A stretch of 35,963 nt of DNA, taken from positions 280,296 through 316,258 of the forward strand of contig NW_019775568.1 in the NCBI RefSeq assembly GCF_001039355.2, written 5' to 3'. Source of the stretch: Lingula anatina. Its lineage: Eukaryota; Brachiopoda; Lingulata; Lingulida; Lingulidae. Below, piece after piece: positions 10,999-21,600 of the stretch (positions are counted from its first letter, which is position 1; each line of letters starts with the position of its first letter). Under the pieces are notes generated by a model. The model was not told the origin of the DNA, ran no database searches, and saw nothing but the letters and a program-made list of their open reading frames with translations. The position numbers and the translations under genes are program-made.

Positions 10999-13900
10999 TA
11001 TACAGGCAAACATTTAGTCATATATCATTTACCTGTGATATTGGGTCCAACTACAAAGGGTACAGTAGCATTGGGCCACAGTCTTTCTGGTAATGCTGTT
11101 ACAGCACGGCGGCATCTAGGTAACAACTTGTTCTGCATAAAAAATTAATTAATACATTTCAAAATCAAATATCTGAAGTTATTCAATAAAGCACAGATGA
11201 TATCACCAACAACCTCTTCAAAGAGAATCTGACACTTTTAATAACAACTGTTACAATCTTTATACAAAATTACAAAGTCAACTTGCCTTATCATGCTGTA
11301 TTTTCTCATAAAGCATATATCCATCTTTCTGAATAAGCTTCACAATGTCTTGCTCATCTCTCCCCGTTAGTTGATACCTGTCATTTTCTGCATTAGGTAA
11401 CTTAGAGCTTCCATCCACAACTAAAACACATGAAAAGTAGAAATCAGGTGAAAAAATAGTGTTAGGCTATACAAGTGTGAATAAACAAATTAATTAATAG
11501 CTCCAAACAATTCTTTATCCATCAATTGATCCATCAATCTTACAATCTATCAAAAGAGCAAGTGGCGCTCCTTTGAACTGAAACAACTACTGTACATTAT
11601 ACCAATTAAAATATCCCACCACCACCAATGGCAAATTTTAGACAGGAAATGAAAACATTTGTGATAATATATTACACAGTCCCAAAGAGTTCAGTGTTGT
11701 GCTCACACTGCAAATAATTTACAGACTGGGGCCGTTTCAAACCAGTTCAGTGTTCTGCCAATATTGTGAATAATTCACACATTGGAGTTGTTTCAACTGA
11801 ATTCGGAGTTCTGCACACACTGAGAATCATTTGTGGACCAGAGTGGTTTCCTGGTAGTCAGCTGATATTGCTGGTGCAAATGTGTGCGTACTGCACGGCC
11901 TTTTAATTGCCAGGAGCTTGACCTTACAGGCATCTAGGTACTAGTACCCTGCATGGTCAATTCTACATTTCTTAAAAGTCAGGTGCCTGGCTTTCATTTC
12001 TTCTACTGATAACTTTATCTGCATCTTTATTGACCTTTTTACTTATCTCACAATTATTTGCAATGAATTTGCATGACGTGTGCTGTATAAATAATCTTTC
12101 TTCTCTCACAGAAGAGTAAAAAAAAAAAAAAAAACATTAAAAATATTATTGCTTTTATTACGCTAGCAGCTTTCGCCTGTAACATGTACCACAATGTTTA
12201 TATGTGAAACACTTTGGTTCCTCATTATTGTTCATAAATGTTAAATAACAGTGGCAGTCTGTTTGTATCAGATGAGACGTAGCTGTGCTATACTGAAACA
12301 TAAAACTGGTTTGTTAGGTTCTCACACTTTCAAGTCATAATCAAAACCAGCAATATTATTTCAATTGTTGGTCTCTTCCTCATTTCTGGTCAGTGCCAAG
12401 AAAACCTGTCAGCAGATGTCTTCTGGAGGGCTCCACCAGTATTTCACAAAATAATCTCTGCACTAGTGTGGAACTCAGGGTCAGAGGTACTCAGTATCCA
12501 TGCTCAGACCAACTTTCTAGGGGAGTGCTTACTATACATTCAAATTCATTTAAATTACCTCCAATTTCTACCTTATTGTCTACCCTTGGCTAGAAAATTA
12601 CCTCTCCCCCCCCCCCCCCCCCCCCCACCTCTTCTTTGAAACAAAAAGTATCCTTGTGTTCAAATCTGGCAGAAACTCCTTTAATGACTTTAATAGGGAA
12701 ATACTAGTAGTTTATCAGAGACCTACAAAAATGCCACTTTTTAAGATTGATGGGGGACATATAACCTCTATATATAGACACAGGAGAGTTATTGTAAACT
12801 GAAAATCTCACACACAGCTGTGCTGAAGTTTCAACCTATTTGTATTCAACACCCACGGCCATGTGGCAAATTAAGAGACTTGAGGAAACCTGTATTAGCT
12901 GGAGTTTGATGGTCTACATCATTTGGTTGAGTCTCCTTTTTTTCTTACTTTTTAATTTTGCTTTATTTTTTAATTTTTATATATTATTCACAAAATCTCT
13001 AACATCCAAGTCTTTACAGTCTTCAAAATCACAGATATCTAATTCTAGTGGAAATTTATCTTCATTTCTTTGTACTTGAGATTGTGTAATTTCATAAATA
13101 GAAGTAGTTAGTTTTAATGCTGTAAATATTATAATTATTGTAAAGCCATAGTTGTAAGCATATGTAAATTATTCAGGAATTCATGACAATTGAAGCCATC
13201 TAAAAATGACAGGACTGGATGAATCTCTGCACATGAAAGTGAATCGAAAGGAATCATGAAATCTGCCTTCAAGCCACACTATTTTCACACTTTTTCAAGG
13301 TCATGGTGTAAAGTTTCAGCACAGAAGATTTCGGTCACATTTCATTATACCAAGATGCCATAAAATTGATTGCCAATTCCAAGAAAAAATATGGTACTTC
13401 ACACTAAAAGCATGGCTGTTTTGTGCTACTGGGAACTCTTTCTGATTTTTCTACCAGTGTTATTCTATCTCAATATATAAGTTACAGCTTAAAGTAAATT
13501 CATTTCACTGGTTTAAATAAAAGCAACAATTAACACCACACCTGAATGTGGTACCCCAGTACACAAAACAAACTTTATGTTGACACAGCAAACTAGCTAA
13601 GTTTACTGAAAAATGGATTCATTGAGTGGCATTAGAGAAGGTAACTTAATCCAGATTAACAATGAAAAAATATTTCATTGCCTTTTCTGAATAGGAATAA
13701 TCTTGCAATAAGACTGTACACAGTGTACATATGAGTGTATAACGCCATCTGATGTCACAGTGAATGTTTCTTTTTACCTGACTGAAACATAACCTTCTTC
13801 TTAAACATTACCCACTAGGTAATGTTTAAGAAGTTGAATTTCTTTAAAAAAGGACCGGTATTCGTAAAAATCACCTATTCAGTGGTAAATATTCTTTGTA

Positions 13901-14193
13901 ATTCAAAGTTACATGTATATGTCCTCAAGAATTACTGTTGATATTGTCTATGCCTATCGTCTTACTCAAATTTAATGTGCACTAAAAAATTAAAATTGTA
14001 TTATAACTTGCAGTCTAAACATCCAAATGTCACCTAGGACTAGATTGCATTGAACCTTCAACTTACCATGTTTCCTGATTTTCATGGGTTCTCCTCTTGT
14101 GGCTGGCAGAGAAAAAATGATGAAAAAACAACCCGAAAGCAGAGAGATTCGAAGCGCACACATCGCGCCGAGGGAGATTCCGAAATGATTCAA
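2576..14193 (-). CDS. BMP1/tolloid-like: Tolloid/BMP1-like astacin metalloprotease
   Basis: Secreted zinc endopeptidase; family members process procollagens and chordin-type BMP antagonists. Exons in coding order: 14193-14067, 11420-11287, 11132-11033, 9909-9792, 9397-9269, 8879-8738, 8042-7919, 7738-7625, 7214-6984, 6651-6568, 6278-6177, 5799-5676, 5260-5142, 4865-4725, 4418-4228, 3884-3728, 3377-3114, 2688-2576. All phases agree, giving 837 residues. Seen: signal peptide (about 11-33), prodomain ending in furin-like RCRR (93-96), astacin domain with [12 protein letters not shown] (158-169), [13 protein letters not shown] (189-201) and SIMHY (244-248). These are followed by CUB (295-405), an acidic/Gly linker (407-434), a divergent CUB (436-549), a calcium-binding-type EGF starting DYDEC (550-591), CUB (599-712) and CUB (715-about 830). 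Intron 2 has a GC donor. BMP1/TLL proteins usually have an extra EGF and CUB. A second in-frame Met (residue 11) may be the true start. The exon at 8232-8373 is an exact duplicate of 8738-8879, probably artefactual. Confidence 0.93.
8214..9224. repeat. Exact 505-bp direct duplication joined by one N (probable assembly artefact)
   Basis: Bases 8214-8718 recur at 8720-9224 with no difference that I could find; the join at 8719 is an N. Each copy contains the astacin exon encoding RPDRDQY...SIMHYKE (8232-8373 and 8738-8879) plus the same intron flanks. The exon is 142 nt, not a multiple of three, so including both copies would break the reading frame of an otherwise intact gene. The simplest reading is two overlapping contigs placed end to end. 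Confidence 0.85.
10345..10490 (+). repeat. Dispersed repeat, copy 1 (pair with 27069-27175)
   Basis: The block GGCTCGAAATAGG, CATTACGTTTTAGACTT, GGATAACGCAATTCAAA, TTCCACGGTTCGT and then GTCCACATAATGACCAGTT recurs in the same order and orientation near 27069, in the promoter-proximal part of transporter copy B. This copy has an extra segment of roughly 36 bp before GTCCACATAATG. No inverted ends or coding region were identified, so the class is unknown; an LTR fragment is one possibility. Confidence 0.7.
10957..10998. repeat. (AC)n microsatellite
   Basis: About 21 AC dinucleotide units with one AA interruption near 10985, in intron 3 of the protease gene. Confidence 0.95.
11688..11855. repeat. 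Three diverged tandem units of 56 bp
   Basis: Units begin at 11688, 11744 and 11800 with AGTTCAGTGTT, AGTTCAGTGTT and AATTCGGAGTT. Each then runs through a TGC/CACTG-like part, AATAATT or AATCATT, and GTTTCAA or GTTTCC near its end. The spacing is exactly 56 both times, so this is a genuine short tandem array in intron 1 of the protease gene, now considerably diverged. Confidence 0.75.
12606..12626. repeat. Poly(C) run of 21
   Basis: Uninterrupted C homopolymer in intron 1 of the protease gene. Its exact length is likely unreliable in sequencing. Confidence 0.9.
13797..13833. other. Perfect 16-bp hairpin
   Basis: CTTCTTAAACATTACC, a 5-base spacer CACTA, then GGTAATGTTTAAGAAG, the exact reverse complement. 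It lies in intron 1 of the protease gene. No flanking target duplication or longer precursor-like stem was seen, so it could be a remnant of a palindromic element or a chance cruciform. The stem is shorter than expected for a typical animal microRNA precursor. Confidence 0.8.
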
Positions 14194-15174
14194 AGTAGGT
14201 CAAGTCCCTTTAATAAAAGTCACAAGACAAGCCCAATCAGCACTTAAGGCGGCAGCAATACTTGAATAGAAAGAAGTTTTAGAAAAATGTCAACAATAGA
14301 GATTCAACCCAAAATTCTAGAGTTCCTATTTCTCAATCCCATTTTTTATCTGTAAAATGAACAGAAGAGGTTTTAACGGTTTAAAAATAGGCCTACTAAT
14401 TCGATTGTCGTGTACGTTACGGGTAAAAAAGCATTCACGTCAAGACCCTAGTAGCCTAATTGACCCATAGATAAAATAAAATGTTATAATTATATAATGA
14501 TGAAAAAATATAAAAACATTAATAAGAATAGATATGTAGATAAACAAATTTAATAAGTGCAAGATTAAAAAAAATTCGTACGTGCGTTAAGTAGGCCTAC
14601 ATAAACCGCGCTGCTCGTCAAACTTATCTGAGGATAATTCATACTTGCATGTCGATCTTATTTCAACAGATAAGTGCCATAATTCATCATTGAAAAAAGA
14701 CATCTTCTGACGAAGGGATGACGTTAACGTAATTTAATTAAGGCCTTTTTCATTTTCTCAGATTGTGCATGTTTAAATGTAAGTGAAAAAATTAAAAATG
14801 CATAATGCAAAAGAAAAGGAAGAAAAGAACAGACATCAGCAATAGTGTTAGAATTGTTCAATCAATATTATTAACAGGCAAATGGATAAAAGTTTAAAAT
14901 AGTTTTTCTCTATGCAGTTGCAAAGAGGTTTCATAAACATCTTGGATCATTAATTTTATTGCTTTATTCAGATGAAAATAAGCTTGATTTATTTTTTAAT
15001 ACAACCAAAATATACTTTTAGCAATTTCGATTTACACTGAAAACCTTAAAGATATAGCTGAGCAAATTGTAGGCCTACAATTTTTCCAAAATCTATTTTG
15101 GAACCGTTTGCAGACACAGTAAATATACATAGATGTTATATTGAAATGTTTTTCTTGAATGTCTTTTATTTGTC
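14194..15174. other. Intergenic, promoter side of the protease gene
   Basis: AT-rich spacer between the 3' end of the kinase and the start codon of the protease, both on the minus strand. It should contain the protease promoter and 5' UTR, but I could not single out a TATA box or start site. No coding exon recognised. Confidence 0.5.
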
Positions 15175-15180
15175 TTTTCA
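15175..15180 (-). terminator. Poly(A) signal of the TSSK-like kinase
   Basis: AATAAA on the minus strand (TTTATT on the plus strand), 14 bases after the kinase's TAA stop. A short 3' UTR is plausible for a testis-type transcript; the placement supports 15194 as the true gene end. Confidence 0.55.
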
Positions 15181-15193
15181 GCCATTAATGATT

Positions 15194-16848
15194 TTAGGAC
15201 GCCTTCTCTTCTCCAGCGGTAGCGGCAACCAATGAAGAGATCTCCTGGCTGACTTTCTTCACTACGGGTGCCACATGTCTTGGTGCAGGGGCCGAGCGTA
15301 TGATCCAAGGGTGCTCTGAAATTTCTTCCAGCGACAAACGATCGCGTTTCTTCACTAGGATCTTTGATATGAGGTCTTTGCAATCGTCTGGAACAAAGTC
15401 CTTTCCACCTGGAAATACCACTTTGTTCTGCACCTCATTAAGGAGTTTCTTGTGGTTGGAATCGTCAAAGGGAAGACGCCCGAACACCTAGAATATGTAA
15501 TACATTAAAAATAAGTGTATCAGTTACACATCTTATTTTAGACTAACAAACAAAATAAAAAAGAAACTCCCAAACCAAATAAACCAGCTTAGGGACACTA
15601 AAGCAAGGGTGAGGACTCTCACAATGTTAGTGGCATAGATCTTTGCTTAAAAGAAAGCTCATTTGTGTGTTTCATTCTTATATACGTGTTTCAATTTCTC
15701 CTAGATTAAATTCACATTTTCCAATAATTTTAGGATTGAAAGTCTTTACCATAAAAAATCTAGTCCCCCACCTCCGCAAAAAATTCTGTCCCTTTTTTTC
15801 TATATTTTAAGGAAAAAATTGATGCACGGGCACTTAATTCTTAATTCTTAGGTTGCATAATTATCCCCATCTCATTTGACAGAAGTCAACTCTTGCCCCA
15901 ATATCAGAAAACGTAGTCTCAAGAATTGTTTGATAAATGCGGCAAAACGGCTCGAGTCGTTTGTAGACAAGTGTACGTTGCACGCTGCCCATACAAATAT
16001 TCAACGATGAAAAATACATTCACGAATTTTCAGTGCACCTTGTACAGAGGTAACGTATGAATAAAAGAAAGATAAAACATTCACTTTGAAAGAAAGAGTT
16101 TTACCATGATAAATAAGACAACTCCCATACTCCATATATCTGCTATGAAAGGTTCGTAAGGCGTCCCAGTCAGAATCTCAGGTGGTGCATAGGCATAGCT
16201 GCCGCAGTATGTTTGACTCAAACAATCTTTTCCAGACAAATAGTTGAGTCCTCCACGAGCAAAACCAAAGTCTGTAACCTTCAAAATGTTCTGCCTGTCC
16301 AACAGCAAGTTTTCACACTTCAGATCTCGATGAGCCACCCCTTTGCGGTGACAGTAATCAATGCCGTGCACTAGATGAATGAACCATATCCCAGCTTGTC
16401 TTTCATGGATATACTTTTTCTTTTTTATCACTTCTAAAAGATCCCCATTTTCCGCCATTTCCATCACCAAATACACTCTATTAGTAGTTTCGATAGACTG
16501 CAAGAAACAAACTAGATTTGGATGCCGCAATATTTTGACCACATCTATTTCTCTTGGTAGAAACTTTTTCAGATAATCTGATGGCGCTTTTCGCTTCGAG
16601 ATAATTTTGATCGCCACTTTACTCTGATGCTGGGATGAAAAGGCTTCCTTGACAGTGGCATAGGATCCAGTACCTAGAGTTGGCCCAACGGTAAAACCAT
16701 AAGCTTCCAGAACAGAGACTTTATTTGGTCCAGCAGACTTAGATGCATCACTTTTCTCACAGTCTTTGTTATTTTCATTTTCTTTACCCGAGGACTCTTC
16801 TTTGTCATCCGCTTGCTCTTTCTTTTTCCCCAAAAGCCTGTTAAGCAT
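15194..16848 (-). CDS. TSSK-like: Testis-specific serine/threonine kinase (TSSK family)
   Basis: Protein kinase of the CAMK-group TSSK family, which in animals acts in spermiogenesis. Two exons, 16848-16105 and 15487-15194, meet in phase 0 (...LFIM|VFGRLPFDDSN...) and give 345 residues, within the usual TSSK size. Seen: a lysine/acid-rich N-terminal tail (1-45), Gly loop LGTGSYATV (58-66), catalytic Lys81 in VAIK, Glu100, HRDLKCEN (173-180), DFGFAR (193-198), activation segment TYCGSYAYAPPE (213-224) and DIWSMG (237-242). The C-lobe ends near EHPWIIRS. KKFLPREI (94-101) and LSQTYCGS (210-217) are TSSK-like signatures, and the wording is closest to vertebrate TSSK4 as I recall it. Odd point: the usual APE motif reads PPE. 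The donor is GTAAAA. A pair of CRE-like sites lies just upstream. Confidence 0.92.
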
Positions 16849-16936
16849 GTTTTTTTTTCGTTTAAAGCACGGAGGTCCGCGCTTTTAGGTGCTGACTTTT
16901 AAGTTGCTGAGCATTGTTGTTGTCAACGTAGCAGCA

Positions 16937-16991
16937 TTACGTCACAAAGGTCACTGTAGTTATGTTATGCCGTGCAAAGGAGATGACGTAA
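16937..16991 (-). promoter_or_regulatory. Two inverted CRE-like sites upstream of the kinase
   Basis: TTACGTCA at 16937-16944 and TGACGTAA at 16984-16991 are the same 8-mer in opposite orientations, about 90 and 136 bases upstream of the kinase start codon. TGACGTAA is a near-consensus site for CREB/ATF/CREM-type bZIP factors, and CREM drives many spermatid genes in mammals. A regulatory role here is inferred only from sequence and position. Confidence 0.4.
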
Positions 16992-18279
16992 TAAATTAAA
17001 CGTTATACGCTAAATATACGCTAATATTACACGTTAGTTTTGTTAACCATTAGAAATATGAACAGGAAGATATGGCCCTTCATTTAGAACTAAATCATTA
17101 AATTTAAAATTAATTAAAACTTCGAACCCAAGCGAGCTATGATTTGTGAATAGGAGAAAATTGCACTTTTGGCATCTTTTTGGCATCTAAGATAAACTCG
17201 CGGCTATTGAGTAGGCCTATACCTCTCAGACCAGATAGCGCATGTTTTATTCATGAAAAATCTCGCTTGCAGAATTCACACCAAAGAATAATCATCCGTA
17301 TCACCCGCCTCTCATTCTGGCCGCTCACTTACATCACGTGACCTATTACATTGCATCTTTCAAAACTAGAGATGACAGATCGGATTTGCTCGAACTCCAA
17401 TACAGGTTGGTGAGTCCCCTAGAAGATGTAGAATTCATTATATTTTTATTATACTTTTTCCTATAATTGAACGATCGACCACCTATATAATTGACCCATC
17501 ATGACCTGGAGTTGGGCCAACCAATGTGAAAACAAGAGGAATCACCCAGAATAATCAAGATATACATCTGTGTTGATGGGGCAATATCGTTTTAGGCCTA
17601 TAGTTAATTAATAGAGTCGGTTAGTTTTTTTTTTTTTTTTTTTACATATTCTGTTTGTGATGTAAACCGCTAGCAGTTCTTTCTTATTTCCCCACCCACG
17701 AGAGTGGTATTTTTTCCTATTCTAAAAATATTAAAATCATGATATCCTGATGTGGAATTTACGTAATAAAATTGCAATACTGAAAAATAATTTGAGAAGT
17801 TCGTGATATTTTTCGAGTTGTATCGATCAAATCGTCTATGTTGTCATGGTAATCAATACAGCTATTGATGCGAGTGCCCAAACTACATGTAATGACAATA
17901 CAAACTATTCTCAATATATATGTACTTTATATATGTAGTCTACCACATCGCACGTAAGGTGGGGGGTACATGAACGCGCTCTCCATGAGCTGCTCCTAAA
18001 GCACGCAGGTTTATTTCATTCTTAATTTAAACTGCATAACAGTGAAATAAAAAATAAAAATAAAATTCTTTATGTATTGAATTAAGGGTCCTTTTAAACA
18101 GATTGAGTTTTAAGTCGTTTTTTTTTATTTTTATTTATTTTTTATTTTTTAGGAATTGTCAAAGAAAGAGGGATAAAAAGATTCGAAATGGGTGAAAAAG
18201 ATAAAATGTTTTCAGTTTGTGTCAATATAACCACATTTTAAAGGGAAGAATTTGTAGCCCTGCTTCATAGCTACATAGC
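16992..18279. other. Intergenic between kinase and transporter A
   Basis: Spacer between the divergently transcribed kinase (-) and transporter (+). It contains a T homopolymer near 17625-17644 and T/A-rich low-complexity stretches near 18040-18160. No coding exon recognised. Confidence 0.5.
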
Positions 18280-18470
18280 TATAAGAAAGAACAAAAGCCA
18301 ACAAATACCGTAGTTGTTTTTAAGAGGAAAACTGCATGTGCAGCTTCCTTGGAAATCCAATTCGGCTTTCAGCTATATGTAAAAGCAGCTGTATATTTCA
18401 AGGCCCCCTATACGCACTACGACTTTTTTCACTCTGATACTTGCACGAGCTGTGCGTGCCATATTACTGA

Positions 18471-18478
18471 TATAAAAG
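18471..18478 (+). promoter_or_regulatory. Candidate TATA box of transporter A
   Basis: TATAAAAG about 150 bases before the start codon of copy A. It lies in the stretch (about 18457-18608) that has no counterpart in copy B, so the two paralogues probably use different core promoters. No experimental start site is visible from sequence. Confidence 0.35.
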
Positions 18479-18627
18479 TAGAGTAGAGCTTAACCCCGTT
18501 AAACTAAACCTACTTCAGTTTACTACAATTTCAATGTAAGCAAGCGCGCAAACACATACGTTTTGAATTAAAGACCAACATGTAAGCCAATCCCTCTTCG
18601 CGTTCGTACAACCACTGCCGCAGAAAG

Positions 18628-21600
18628 ATGCCGGATCACATTTGCTCGGACACTGACACTGGTAAATAACGTTTTTTAGCTCTTTTATATCCACTCAACG
18701 TAAGCAACAGTTACGTAAAAATGTTTATGTACTTGGTATGCGTAATGCATCCTATTTCATTGTGTCATATTGGAGTAGATAAGGCAATTTCAATGGGACG
18801 GGATACTTCTCACACTGCAACAAGCTGTTCTGCCTGATATTTAAAATGTCCATCGGGGTAATATTGTAACACGAGTTTTAATAATTATAATTACAATGAT
18901 GACGATAATAATACTATTGACCACTTAAATGGGTACAGGTAGAATTTTAAAGGCTTTCTACTCTGAAGTTTTTTTACATATATGTTTATACTAAATACAT
19001 ATGGCAAACATACATGTGGCCACGACCAGCTGGAGAGTCTAAAATGTGGCACTGTTTGAAATGGGGTCATATTGTAAACGGTGTTCGAGCCACTGAACTA
19101 CGATAAGCACTTGTGCTAGTAGCATACAGGGCAATGCCTTTATTGTCCTTTATGGGTTTTGGCCGACAGTGGTGAACATTTAACTGGGATATTGGTCATA
19201 CTTCAGTTTGGAATCGCACTGATTAAACAGTGGACTGACCGCGTTAGCTGTTTGGCTGTGTTTTTTTTAGATTTTCTTCAATATAATTTTGTTTCCAGTG
19301 CGTTTATACTTCCAGGCATATAACAGTCAATCCATGACATCGAAGGTTATAGAGTTTGAGACAACGTACTGGTAATTCATGTCACCACGACGAGAAAGTT
19401 ACTCCAATAATCCATGTCACGTAGAAAATGAGGCAATAATAAGGCAATAATAATTATCCTTGAATGTTCATAACCAACAGGTCATAATTGCCGTTTGTCT
19501 TTTACCAATTTTTATATTCATTGTGCGTTTTAAGCCGAGGGACAGGAACAAAATGTCCTTATTTCAATGCCTGCAACAAAACCAGAGGTCTCTGAAGAGT
19601 ACGGCAAGACAGAAGGAAATGAGGAGAGGCTGCTATATCCCATCAGGTCCGTGCCATCCATACCAACTACATTGATTTTTGCGCTTCAGGTATGGTCCAA
19701 AATGAATTAACTTTTGTACATGATAGATGATTTTTGAATATTTGGGTCTTTAGAAATATTGGAGTGTCTGTGCTGTCCAACTTGAAGGCAACGCCTTATA
19801 TTCACGACTTCCCTACGCATTGTTAACCTTCTTCTGGTGAAAAGAAGGAAAAGGACTAGTTTGCTGGTGTATCATCATGAAAGGCAACATAACACGAGCG
19901 TCTTCAAAGCAACATGAATTACAGAGAAAAGTAAATTAAATGAATCACAAAAAGTAAAAGCAATTGCAAATGGCGAAGCACAAACGAGTTTGACTCGGGG
20001 TGGGGTAAAATGGGTGCTATCTGTCCGTCATAATTGATTTAAATTTTTTTATACCTATTTTATTTTCGGTCACCAGCAAAGTGTAATGTGCATCACGTGC
20101 AGCGTTTCCGTCCCTCTAATCGTTGTTAAGCTCATCTGTGCTGTGGACAACCAAGAGGTGCGGGCGGAACTGTTCAGCGCAACAATATTTGCTTGTGGGG
20201 TTGTAACACTGCTACAGTGTAGCGTTGGAGTGAGGTGAAACTACTCTCTCTCTCTCTCTCGTGTCATTTTCGTGTTTAGTACCAGTCTTTGTAAGAATCA
20301 GAAAAATAACACAGGGTGACGGGGGCATTGGAACAACACCTCTCAGATTTTGTTGTCTTTTAATTTATTGTGAAGAACTATGAAAAAAACTAACAAATCG
20401 AGTCAAAAAAGTTGCATATTTAAAATAATTAATTTTAGAGCGTTTTAAAGTTTTAAATAATAAAACAGTTTTAGATCTTCCGAGAAATACGAGAAATTTC
20501 AGTGTTATTCCTTTTCTACAGACTTCCAATCATCCAAGGCAGTAGTTTTTCCTTCATTGCACCGTTAATAGCCATGCTTACAATTGAGAGAGCGAAATGT
20601 GACGCTGAAAATATATTAAAAGGTAATACATTTTTAGTTTTTTACAGTATTTGATTGCAGTTGCCGCAAATAGAGACATATACATTCTAAACAGAGAGAT
20701 AGATGAAAAGCATTAATGCATTTACTTGTCACATGTACCTTGGCTGATGGATATCTCAAATACTAAAATTCAGCATCAGCTGCAGGTTAAAAAATCGAAT
20801 TAACAGCAGATCTGAGCCGCTTTAAGAAATGCACTTTTCTCTGTTCACATTACATGTTGCTTGTACATGTATATATTTCGTAGATGGCAGTAGTGCGTAT
20901 TTCAACATCACGCCTAATGGCACCGACGCAATGGACAGGGAGGCCATTTGGCAGGAAAAGCTTAACGAAGTCCAGGGGAGTCTTATGGTTGCCTCCCTCG
21001 TTCAAGTGATCTTAGGTGGTACGGGAGCGATCGGCGTTCTAATGAACTACATAGGACCTCTCACTATTGCGCCTACCGTAGCCATGATTGGACTGTCGGT
21101 ATTTGATGTGTGCGCGGATTATGGCTCTGTCCACTGGGGGATATGGACACTGTAAGTAACGTCACTTATTCCTTTGCCCTAACTTTGTTTAAATTTATTC
21201 ATATGAATTATCTTCGGAGTGAGATGACCTTAAATTTTGTAATTCCGTTTTTTTTTCAGATCCCTTGCTGTAGGGTTTATTTGCGCTGTTTACATGAGGA
21301 ATGTCAAAGTACCCTTTTTATGGTGGAATAGAGAAAGTGGCTGCCACAAAACCAGTTGCCAGATATTTGTCCTTATACCGGTGAGGGCTTATTGCACCTT
21401 GGCATTTTTTACTTGCAGCTCCGTAACATCGACATCAATGAAACCACAATGTCTTAGTATCAGGACAACCGTAATGCTTGTTATAACGAAATGACAAGAC
21501 TTAATGAATTTTACGCAAAACTATTTCCCCGTGTTTCAGGCTATATTCATGATAGTGATTGCCTGGATAGTGAGCCTCATTCTGACTTTAACTGGAGCTC

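Larger units (their letters stand above)
9910..11032. other. Protease intron 3, repeat-bearing
   Basis: The intron between the astacin exons ending at 11033 and beginning at 9909. It holds the dispersed repeat at 10345-10490 and an (AC)n microsatellite. A 126-codon plus-strand open frame at 10381-10761 lies over the repeat; it is rich in hydrophobic residues but has no family resemblance and I do not regard it as a gene. Confidence 0.6.
11421..14066. other. Protease intron 1 (2.6 kb)
   Basis: The large first intron between the signal-peptide exon and the prodomain exon. It contains a 3 x 56-bp tandem repeat (11688-11855), a 21-base C run (12606-12626) and a perfect 16-bp hairpin (13797-13833). 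Open frames at 12393-12593 and 12840-13079 (+) show low-complexity hydrophobic or serine-rich composition and no motif. No nested gene is supported. Confidence 0.6.

Noticed and set aside
19460-19675. 71-codon frame over transporter A exon 2
   Set aside because: Wrong frame. The frame giving [13 protein letters not shown] joins exon 1 and exon 3 in phase and matches SLC23 proteins.
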